From Thermoplasmata archaeon (GTDB lineage: Archaea > Thermoplasmatota > Thermoplasmata > Methanomassiliicoccales > Methanomethylophilaceae), in the NCBI GenBank assembly GCA_015063225.1, contig SUSU01000006.1:17366-81365 (forward strand): a DNA stretch of 64,000 nt. Direction: 5' to 3'. This document shows, piece after piece, positions 57,925 through 64,000 of this stretch. The first letter of the stretch is position 1. Every line of letters starts with the position of its first letter. Made by a program: the position numbers and the translations under genes. The notes below the pieces were generated by a model. That model had not been told where the DNA came from, searched no databases, and was given only the letters and a program-made list of their open reading frames with translations.

Positions 57925-58696
57925 GTGATGGGCAAAAATGCACCCAATCCAGAATTTAGGAAATACCTCGTTTTCCTAAATTTTGATCTTAGTGTTGATT
58001 TTAAGCGTGCTATCATCTAGCACTGTTTAACAGTCGACTGATTATTGCTGTTAGAAACGGTTTTTCGGGGATTTACGGATTATTGAATATTTTTATCATT
58101 TTTTCTCAAAATATTGCATTTTTCAAAAATCTCTGACAAAGACGGTACCCCGAACCTATAATTGAATTCGATGTGAAAACCTTGTTTTATGTTTGCTGAG
58201 TGTGAGATTCCGTTGTTTTTACCTGTAGATTTTTGATTCATGTTGATTTTGCCCCTTTTTTTGTGATTTTTACTCTGAAAATTGCATTTTTTCATCGTTT
58301 TATTATTTATATTAAATTAATTAATTTAGTAAAGTAATTTGCTTTATTTTTCTTGAATACTCTTTACCTTGTTTTTTTCAGGATCCGGTGCATTTCGGTT
58401 TTTTGTCAGTTTATCATATTAATTGAAATTAATTATGTATCTCACGTTACTTCATTTATTATTTTATCAAAATATCTAATCTCATTTGCACTGTGTTTTC
58501 GATTCATATTATCCATTTATTAATTAATCATATATCGTTATTTCATTAATTTTTATCAAATAAAATGATTCTTCAAAACACGCATCTTCAGAAATGGGCC
58601 TAGAACGGTTTCTAAGGCAAAATGGCATCCTAGACGAGTATTTACTCGATTCAGGGCTTTGATTCGCCACAGCGTACGCTTGTGAATGCACAAAAA
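57925..58696. other. AT-rich intergenic region, no confident gene
   Basis: A 772-base gap. It starts with a hairpin terminator and then becomes strongly AT-rich, with short palindromes such as ATTAATT-GA-AATTAAT near 58430. A 71-codon lysine- and asparagine-rich frame on the minus strand (58080-58295) looks like a by-product of composition. No RNA gene is evident. Confidence 0.55.
57953..57990 (+). terminator. MATE gene terminator
   Basis: Perfect 11-bp arms AATTTAGGAAA and TTTCCTAAATT enclose an 8-base loop, followed by TTGATCTT, 29 bases after the MATE stop. Confidence 0.55.
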
Positions 58697-59734
58697 TCAC
58701 CATCCATTTTTGATTGCCATAAGGCATCCGAAATAGGCCCAAGCTAACCTTGGACGGGTTAGTACAGACACAATCCCTCCGGACCAAAAGCCGCCTCCGA
58801 GATGTCTCGAGAAAAATTCGTACTGTGCGGCATCATAGGAAGCGAAGAGCTCCGAGAGTCTCATGTACCTCCTGTCGGACAAGGGGGACTTCCTCCACCA
58901 CTTCTCATATCTCTGAAGATCGCCGGATGCGATGGCCTCGGCGGAATGCTTCGCGGATTCGAACGCGATCCTCAGTCCTCCGAAGGAAACGGGATTGACC
59001 ATTCCTGCCGCATCCCCGATCAGAACAGCCCCGTCTTTGACGAACGTGTCGGGCCATCCTATGGGGATGTACCTCGCACCGTGGAGTCCTTCGGTCTCCT
59101 CGAGGTATCCGCGTACGGCTCCGACGGATCTTCCCGTTCCGTAGGGAAAATCCCAGCCGTAGTATCCGCCCTTATCCTTCAGAGTGAATCTGATTGTCTC
59201 AGGCAATTCGGGCGGGGAATTCAGAACACGCATCTCCACAGGCAGGATCTTCTCGGGTCTGGATTCGAACAGATATTTACGGACTATCGAGAATGCGCCG
59301 TCCGCTCCTATGATGTAGCGAGATTGTATCGATTCCCCGTCACGGAGTACCGTTTCGAATCCCTCAGGTATCTTTTTTACTTCGACAACAGAGGATGAGA
59401 TGAAATGTGCGCCTTTTTCTTCCGCATCCCTGCGGAGACGCTGCAATACCTTTACGCGGTCGATTATCAGGCCGTCAATTTTGATGCGGGAGCTCCTGCC
59501 CCCCGGCCAATCGAGCCTGAACTCCTTGATCCTGTTACGGATTTCATCGGGAGTTATGCCCGCTGTTTTGGATCCCTTCACCGAGATGCATTCACCGCAT
59601 ATCGAATGATAGCGTTCGAATCTTGCATCGGGCAGTCTGTCGATGCAAATGGTGGATATGTTGCGTGACGCGAGGAAGAAAGATGCGGCGGAACCTGCCG
59701 GTCCGCAGCCTACGACCACGACATCACAGTCCAT
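58697..59734 (-). CDS. Geranylgeranyl-reductase-family flavoprotein
   Basis: A 345-residue FAD protein of the geranylgeranyl reductase family, which in archaea saturates the isoprenoid chains of membrane lipids or related prenyl groups. The FAD loop is 'MDCDVVVVGCGPAGSAASFF', a second nucleotide motif 'YIIGADGAFSIVRKYLF' follows in the middle, and 'DGAVLIGDAAGMVNPVSFGG' is the GD motif. 'GGYYGWDFPYGTGRSVGAVR' is typical of the family's substrate region. It is shorter than archaeal lipid GGRs (about 390-400) and lies in the AT-rich island, so it may act on another prenyl substrate. Confidence 0.88.
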   Translation of the reverse strand: MDCDVVVVGCGPAGSAASFFLASRNISTICIDRLPDARFERYHSICGECISVKGSKTAGITPDEIRNRIKEFRLDWPGGRSSRIKIDGLIIDRVKVLQRLRRDAEEKGAHFISSSVVEVKKIPEGFETVLRDGESIQSRYIIGADGAFSIVRKYLFESRPEKILPVEMRVLNSPPELPETIRFTLKDKGGYYGWDFPYGTGRSVGAVRGYLEETEGLHGARYIPIGWPDTFVKDGAVLIGDAAGMVNPVSFGGLRIAFESAKHSAEAIASGDLQRYEKWWRKSPLSDRRYMRLSELFASYDAAQYEFFSRHLGGGFWSGGIVSVLTRPRLAWAYFGCLMAIKNGW

Positions 59735-59868
59735 GATCCGTGATTCTGATTAATCTATAATTCATATTTGCTTTAGATTTTGAAATAATAAATTATTCTA
59801 AATTAATTAAAGTAATTTCGTTAATTTATTAATTATTTTAATATGATTCAAAATCAGCAAAAAATGCC
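59735..59868. promoter_or_regulatory. AT-rich promoter region of the GGR-like gene
   Basis: The 134-base gap is mostly A and T (repeated TTAATT) and contains TATA-like sequences on the minus strand upstream of 59734. I cannot single out one box. Confidence 0.35.
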
Positions 59869-61083
59869 TCACTCGTAGTATACGCAACGGTATGTGAAGT
59901 TCTCCGGAGACGCCAATTGCATCCTGATGAGCTCCTTATCTGCAGCGAAATCGTAGACGCACATGCATACGTTGTCGTTCTCGCACTTTCCCCAGCCGAG
60001 CATGAACATGTCCCCACTGATACGCTGTGCCGAACCACAGGCGGATGAGAACTTCCCGTCGATACGGCAGGAATCGAAGGATTCGAGATCCATATCGGCG
60101 AAATCGAGGGTGTAGGTAACGATGCGGGTCTCTTCGGTGATATTGTGGTTGTCGAATGCGGTGACGGTGTTCCCGTCGACGGTGACGTAATGCTGACTCG
60201 ACGTCTTCTCCTCATCTGAAAGCCCGAACATGTCGTTCTTTCCGGAAAGCATCCACTTGATCGCATCCGTCTGGGCATCGCGGTCGAGGCACATGATGGT
60301 GTTCAGATGGCGGAAGGAACAGACGAGGTCGCCGTTGTCGTTCAGGCGCATGGCGTTGAAATGGACGTAATCGGGGGCATCCGTGGTAAGATTCCCGAAA
60401 TCATCCGCATTGTATGTGGCGTCCTCAACGGTAAGGGAATATATCTCGGGATAATCGATGCTCTTCCAGTCCCAGACCACGGCACCGTCCTGCACCTCCT
60501 GAAGATAGGAGTACACGACCGAGGGACCCTCGGGATAATCGGGCACGTTGTAGACGGTATCCTTGATGTATCCCGACATGATGTAATGGTTCATATCTAT
60601 CATAAGGAAGTCATGGCCGTCCAGAAGATGGCCCTTGTCGACGGTGTCGGACTGTTCGAAGGTTATCCTCTTCACCTCGTTGAAGTCCGAATCGAGGATC
60701 ACCCTCTCCCCGGGAGCGTATCCGGGCAGTCCGTAATGGTCGGCACCGACCTTCTGGTCGTGGTAACTGTAGTAGACCTTACCGTCGATGATGTGCTTCT
60801 TGAAATCCCAGGTTCCGGCGTAGACTCCGTCCGGGAGGTCCTTGTGGAGATACCAGACGATGTTGCCCTTGCCGTCGAACATGATGAGGTTCTTGGTGTA
60901 CACGAAAGAGACGAAGAAATTGCCCGGGAGGTCGGTCTCGCCGGTGATCGTGAACTCGGGAAGGCCTGTGTCGGAGGGGTCGTCGTTCCCGTTCTGAGCG
61001 GGGTTGTACAATGCGATGCCTGCTGCGGTTACGGCCAGGATGATTACAATCAGGATAGCTGCGGCGCTGCCAGTACCTTTCAC
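59869..61083 (-). CDS. Arylsulfotransferase (ASST)-family membrane-anchored protein
   Basis: A 404-residue extracytoplasmic protein. An N-terminal anchor (SAAAILIVIILAVTAAGIAL) precedes a beta-propeller of the ASST family: 'GNIVWYLHKDLPDGVYAGTW', 'DGHDFLMIDMNHYIMSGYIK', 'DYVHFNAMRLNDNGDLVCSF' and 'QHYVTVDGNTVTAFDNHN'. The HxN and Arg residues around 'VHFNAMR' and 'FRHLNTI' match the active-site region where a catalytic His accepts sulfate. Arylsulfate sulfotransferases move sulfate between phenols; in archaea the substrate is unknown. It is a single gene. Confidence 0.78.
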   Translation of the reverse strand: MKGTGSAAAILIVIILAVTAAGIALYNPAQNGNDDPSDTGLPEFTITGETDLPGNFFVSFVYTKNLIMFDGKGNIVWYLHKDLPDGVYAGTWDFKKHIIDGKVYYSYHDQKVGADHYGLPGYAPGERVILDSDFNEVKRITFEQSDTVDKGHLLDGHDFLMIDMNHYIMSGYIKDTVYNVPDYPEGPSVVYSYLQEVQDGAVVWDWKSIDYPEIYSLTVEDATYNADDFGNLTTDAPDYVHFNAMRLNDNGDLVCSFRHLNTIMCLDRDAQTDAIKWMLSGKNDMFGLSDEEKTSSQHYVTVDGNTVTAFDNHNITEETRIVTYTLDFADMDLESFDSCRIDGKFSSACGSAQRISGDMFMLGWGKCENDNVCMCVYDFAADKELIRMQLASPENFTYRCVYYE

Positions 61084-61158
61084 CGGGATTCCTCCGCAGA
61101 CGGCGGTGCCATCTGCGTGGAAGAATCGGTGATGTTGGTTATAATCATGATTCCGAAA

Positions 61159-61443
61159 TCAGAGTTTATCGATAATATCTGACCATTCCTTGATTACCGA
61201 TTCAGGAGGGGAATCGAATTCCGGATTGGTGTAGGCTACATCGCAGAATTGAGAGATTTCCAGCAATGTGTCGAGAAGTTCCGCGGGAATCTTCCCCAAT
61301 TCCACGCATTTCCTGATGGAAGCATCCATCGGACCGAGGATTATGTCCTCATCGAGAAGACGTCTGAGCTTGTTCTCCAATCTTATCCTGTACTGGATCC
61401 CAGAGCAGATCGTCAATGGTCCGTTGAAGTAAACCTCGCTCAT
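61159..61443 (-). CDS. Small hypothetical protein (94 aa)
   Basis: I do not recognise a family. The protein starts MSEVYFNGPLTICSGIQYRI and is helical in its middle ('LENKLRRLLDEDIILGPMDA', 'CVELGKIPAELLDTLLEISQ'). No signal or membrane segment. It stands 75 bases upstream of the ASST gene's start in the same direction and could be transcribed with it. Confidence 0.5.
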   Translation of the reverse strand: MSEVYFNGPLTICSGIQYRIRLENKLRRLLDEDIILGPMDASIRKCVELGKIPAELLDTLLEISQFCDVAYTNPEFDSPPESVIKEWSDIIDKL

Positions 61444-61586
61444 GATTTATAAGCACTCCACCAACAGTATTTATAATTAATTTTTTCAGTACTATCAATC
61501 CATTGGTAACTTTTTGTTTATCAAGCCAACTCGTCCGTTTTGATTCTTAATGAATTCTGGGTTTTATCGCGGAAAAACTGTGAAAG

Positions 61587-61595
61587 ATATATTAC
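61587..61595 (+). promoter_or_regulatory. TATA box of the flavodoxin operon
   Basis: GATATATTA lies about 28 nt before the ATG at 61617, with no ribosome-binding site, as expected for a leaderless message. The rest of the 61444-61586 gap holds nothing recognisable. Confidence 0.5.
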
Positions 61596-61616
61596 AGAAT
61601 TTCAGCATGTACCAAC

Positions 61617-62024
61617 ATGGCAGGAACTGCAATCATTTTTGCAACATCCATCGGCGGACACGTCCGCACCACCGCCGAGAACCTCGCAAAAGCCCTCGAA
61701 GCCGATATATTCGACCTCAAGAAACAGAACGATATCGAGCTCAGCGGCTACGACAAGATCATCCTCGGCACCGGCGTCCACGCCGGGAAGCCCTATTCGA
61801 AAATGACCTCTTTTATCAACACCCACCGTGAGGTCCTCGACTCGAAGAGCACCAGCCTCTACATCTGCTGCATGTACAAGGGAGAGAAGGGCGCCAACCA
61901 GGCATCCAGGGTCGGCAACGACTACCAGATCACCGACGTCTCTTTCTTCCCCGACAGCAGCGAGAGGGACGAGAACGGCCTCAGCCAGGAGATGAGGGCC
62001 TTCGTCGAGAGGATGCGCAAGTGA
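61617..62024 (+). CDS. Flavodoxin domain protein
   Basis: A 135-residue FMN-binding electron carrier or quinone-type reductase of the flavodoxin fold. The phosphate loop reads 'IIFATSIGGHVRTTAENLAK' (T-S-x-G-x-T-like) and 'YDKIILGTGVHAGKPYSKMT' is the second flavin loop, as in HemG-like menaquinone-dependent protoporphyrinogen oxidase-type flavodoxins. The length is short, so it carries only the flavodoxin domain. Its stop overlaps the GTG start of the DUF1294 gene (GTGA). Confidence 0.87.
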   Translation: MAGTAIIFATSIGGHVRTTAENLAKALEADIFDLKKQNDIELSGYDKIILGTGVHAGKPYSKMTSFINTHREVLDSKSTSLYICCMYKGEKGANQASRVGNDYQITDVSFFPDSSERDENGLSQEMRAFVERMRK

Positions 62025-62287
62025 ACTGCGCCATCATCATCCTGTTGTTCGCCGTCCTCAACGTCATAGTCCTTGCGATGTACGGCATCGACAAGTACAA
62101 GGCTATCAAAGGCAAGTGGCGCACCCCCGAGAAGACACTCATCGGAGCCGGTGCCATCGCACCCTGGGGCGCGATCATCGGGATGAACCTGTTCAACCAC
62201 AAGACGCGCAAGGCCAAGTTCAAGGTGGTCTATCTTTTCGCGGTCATCCACATCGCGATTATAATCTACCTCTACTACGGCCTCTGA
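62021..62287 (+). CDS. DUF1294 membrane protein
   Basis: An 88-residue protein starting at GTG 62021 (MNCAIIILLFAVLNVIVLAM). 'YGIDKYKAIKGKWRTPEKTL' followed by 'IGAGAIAPWGAIIGMNLFNH' is the DUF1294 signature (D-K..A..G..R..E..L......GG..G...G....RHKT). It has three hydrophobic segments. The function is unknown. It is translationally coupled to the flavodoxin gene. A GGGCCGG/CCGGAAGGCCC hairpin with TTTTTC follows. Confidence 0.92.
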   Translation: MNCAIIILLFAVLNVIVLAMYGIDKYKAIKGKWRTPEKTLIGAGAIAPWGAIIGMNLFNHKTRKAKFKVVYLFAVIHIAIIIYLYYGL

Positions 62288-62295
62288 AGGTCAAA

Positions 62296-62320
62296 ACACC
62301 GGGCCGGAAGGCCCTTTTTC
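62296..62320 (+). terminator. Terminator of the flavodoxin-DUF1294 operon
   Basis: GGGCC-GGAA-GGCCC followed by TTTTTC, convergent with the Taw1 gene. Confidence 0.55.
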
Positions 62321-63302
62321 ATATTTTCCCGTGAAGGCGGTCCATCCTCGGCGATGACGGATAACCGTTCTCCCAGGCCCTGCGGACATCCAAATCTATC
62401 TCGGGAGTACCGAGGAGACAAACCCTGCTGTCCGCCTTCTCCTTGAGAAGGGTCTTACCGGTCAATTCGCCCAGACGGACGGCGAAATCCTTGATCGTGG
62501 AGAAATCGGGCATCTCGTTGATGGTGAGCCTCTGTCTTGAGCCTCCGACGAAGACGTATCCCTTGGGTTCGATAAGGTCGGGTTCCGCACGGTTGTCTAG
62601 CTTCGCGTAACCTTCGGGGTCGCAGAGGTTGTAGTTCTGGACCAGGGTGTGGCGGATGCAGGTGCGGGTGTCCAGGGAAGGGAGGAGGTCCAGGGTTTTC
62701 ATTATCCTCTCCCATCCGTCCCTGATCTTGGGGCGGCAGGCCTTCCTGTAGATCTCCTCGTTCGGTGCCGCTACAGTGACGTAAAGCATGCGGGGGAGGG
62801 TCTCCAGCGCCTCGATCCTGTCGGGATTGGTGCCATTCGTGACTAGGAACGTGGTCATTCCGCGGGAATGGCATTCCTTGAAGAATTCAGAGAGGTAAGG
62901 GTATTCGGTGGGTTCCCCGGCCAGGGAGCAGGCCACCTGGTTGGGTTCCATGGCCTCCTCGAACATCTTCGGATCGCATCTCTCGTCGCCTTTGAAGCCG
63001 GAGATGAGCTTCCTCTGCCTGGCGATGAGGTTGTCGAGCATGTCCTTGGGTTCCGCCCAGTCCCTGACCTCGAAGTCCTTCCCCTCCACTCTCCAGCAGA
63101 ACGGACAGAGGTGGGTGCATTCGTTGATGGCGGGGGTCATCTGCAGGCAGCGGTGGCTCTTGATCCCGTAGAAATCCTGCTTGTAACAGTTCCTGCCGTG
63201 CAGCATCGACTGCTTCATCCATCCGCAGAGCTTGACGGCGGCGTGGTCCTTGTAGAGGCGGTACTGCTGGCGTTCGAGGGTCCTGCGGTATCCTTCATCC
63301 AT
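62319..63302 (-). CDS. taw1: tRNA 4-demethylwyosine synthase (Taw1/TYW1)
   Basis: A 327-residue radical SAM enzyme that joins pyruvate-derived carbons to N1-methylguanosine-37 of tRNA-Phe to form the tricyclic wyosine core. The cluster motif is 'NECTHLCPFCWRVEG' (CxxxCxxC), with 'KSHRCLQMTPAI' and 'GRNCYKQDFYGI' contributing the second 4Fe-4S cysteines. 'CSLAGEPTEYPYLSEFFKEC' and 'TTFLVTNGTNPDRI' are typical of Taw1. It lies nine bases downstream of rfcL on the same strand, so the two are probably co-transcribed. Wyosine enzymes of this form are archaeal and eukaryotic. Confidence 0.94.
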   Translation of the reverse strand: MDEGYRRTLERQQYRLYKDHAAVKLCGWMKQSMLHGRNCYKQDFYGIKSHRCLQMTPAINECTHLCPFCWRVEGKDFEVRDWAEPKDMLDNLIARQRKLISGFKGDERCDPKMFEEAMEPNQVACSLAGEPTEYPYLSEFFKECHSRGMTTFLVTNGTNPDRIEALETLPRMLYVTVAAPNEEIYRKACRPKIRDGWERIMKTLDLLPSLDTRTCIRHTLVQNYNLCDPEGYAKLDNRAEPDLIEPKGYVFVGGSRQRLTINEMPDFSTIKDFAVRLGELTGKTLLKEKADSRVCLLGTPEIDLDVRRAWENGYPSSPRMDRLHGKI

Positions 63303-63311
63303 GGAAATGCC

Positions 63312-64000
63312 TCAGAAATCGAACAGGCTCTTCTGGGTGCCGCGCTGTTCGGGTTCCTTCTTCTCTTCCTGCGGGGGTTCGGCAGCAGGTTCGGGTGCGG
63401 GTGCAGGGGGCGGCTCGGGGGCCTTGGGGGGTTCGGGAACCGGTTCGGCCTTGGCCTTTTTGGGTTTCGAGGCCTTGGTCTTGGGTTCCTTGAGGGGTTT
63501 CTCCTCGGCATAGCATTCCTTGACGATCTTCTTGTCGGGGGTGACACCGAGCAGGAAAGCGAGTTCCTCGGGCTCCAGCTTGATCTCCCTGGCGTAGAAC
63601 TTCCTCATCTCCGGGTCGGATTCTAAGACCATACGTATCTGCGGGAGGAGGTCGTTGACGACACGGGTCCCGGAGGTGTGCATGTAGGCACCGATCTTCG
63701 CGGATGCGGAGGCCCTGAGGGCACGGGAACCCTTCGTGCGGGACATCCTCACCAGATAGGTGGGGAAACGCAGGCGGTCGCGGGTGATCTCGTTGCTGCG
63801 TAGCGCTTCCGGGACCCCCTGGACCATCATGTCCACGGCGTAGCTCATGAATCCGTATACCATCCTCCGCTTCACCCTGCCCAGATAGACATCGGCGCGG
63901 GCGAGCCTCTCGGAGACGCGCACGAGGTCCCCGGACGTGTGGCATTCGTAGGGCATGTTCTCCGACAGCCAGAGCAGTAGCGTATCGGGGTCGGTATCGG
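63312..64000 (-). CDS. rfcL: Replication factor C large subunit, C-terminal part (start outside window)
   Basis: The last 229 residues of the clamp-loader large subunit. The frame is open to the window edge; its first codons read 'DPDTLLLWLSENMPYECHTS' and 'RADVYLGRVKRRMVYGFMSY', the conserved collar-domain segment of archaeal RfcL (WI.EN.P.EY, SRAD.yLGRV.rR). A Pro/Glu/Lys-rich linker (PEPPKAPEPPPAPAPEP) leads to the terminal QKSLFDF, a PCNA-interacting (PIP) box. The AAA+ part lies beyond the window. Taw1 follows nine bases downstream. Confidence 0.92.
   Translation of the reverse strand, partial: DTDPDTLLLWLSENMPYECHTSGDLVRVSERLARADVYLGRVKRRMVYGFMSYAVDMMVQGVPEALRSNEITRDRLRFPTYLVRMSRTKGSRALRASASAKIGAYMHTSGTRVVNDLLPQIRMVLESDPEMRKFYAREIKLEPEELAFLLGVTPDKKIVKECYAEEKPLKEPKTKASKPKKAKAEPVPEPPKAPEPPPAPAPEPAAEPPQEEKKEPEQRGTQKSLFDF

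Noticed and set aside
58080..58295. A 71-residue Lys/Asn-rich protein gene
   Set aside because: It lies in a strongly AT-rich gap, has no recognisable pattern, and could arise by composition alone.

Overview
The window looks like chromosomal DNA of a methanogen-related euryarchaeon, most likely a gut-type Methanomassiliicoccales (Methanomethylophilaceae-like) organism. The archaeal assignment is firm: TATA-binding protein, the C-terminus of the replication factor C large subunit with a PCNA-binding tail, the archaeal Taw1/TYW1 wyosine enzyme, an archaeal XPD-type helicase, a geranylgeranyl-reductase-family protein, and TATA boxes about 25-30 nt before many start codons, as expected for leaderless mRNAs. 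The order-level assignment is inference. It rests on the large set of InlB-repeat, Ig-like, BspA-like LRR and Sel1 proteins, the moderately high GC content, and the near absence of TAG as a stop codon. In my reading all other complete genes I checked end in TGA or TAA, which fits a pyrrolysine-decoding lineage. No methanogenesis gene and no pyl gene lies in the window.

Layout. 1-8.6 kb: a truncated MFS transporter, a TIGR04076 protein, a TrpB2-type tryptophan synthase beta chain, a repeat-flanked possible RNA element, a NifX-like protein, an arsenite/BASS-type transporter, an HxlR regulator, a two-gene sodium:solute symporter unit and a membrane-anchored acetolactate decarboxylase. 8.8-13.1 kb: tRNA-Cys, then a three-gene surface-protein operon whose last gene carries an in-frame TAG. 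13.1-19.9 kb: an MFS relic, tbp, aquaporin, pyrD-pyrK-TPR, cysteine desulfurase and a pilin-like trio. 20.0-32.2 kb: a 1116-residue surface protein, ThpR, a Sel1/PEBP operon, an AdoMet decarboxylase-like protein, PaaK, a TerB-flavin fusion and an HprK-like kinase with a membrane partner.

32.2-40.4 kb: sfsA, an acquired DUF4143 ATPase between matching AT-rich palindromic sites, a fragment of a second sfsA, a BspA-like LRR protein, tRNA-Ser, a Sel1 protein, a BASS transporter and an XPD-like helicase. 40.8-54.6 kb: an acetate-transporter-like protein, YgiQ, a ferredoxin-fused aldo/keto reductase, a four-gene metallopeptidase-Sel1-Sel1-serine protease operon, rubredoxin, TldE-TldD, a surface protein and a second MFS transporter. 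54.6-59.9 kb is an AT-rich accessory island with a transposase remnant, gene fragments, a MATE transporter and a geranylgeranyl-reductase-like flavoprotein. 59.9-64 kb returns to ordinary genes: arylsulfotransferase-like protein, flavodoxin, DUF1294, Taw1 and rfcL.

The points most worth following are the amber codon at 13002, the repeat-bounded element at 3266-3577, the Sel1/protease operon at 45.2-48.5 kb, and the ATPase module inserted beside a broken sfsA copy.
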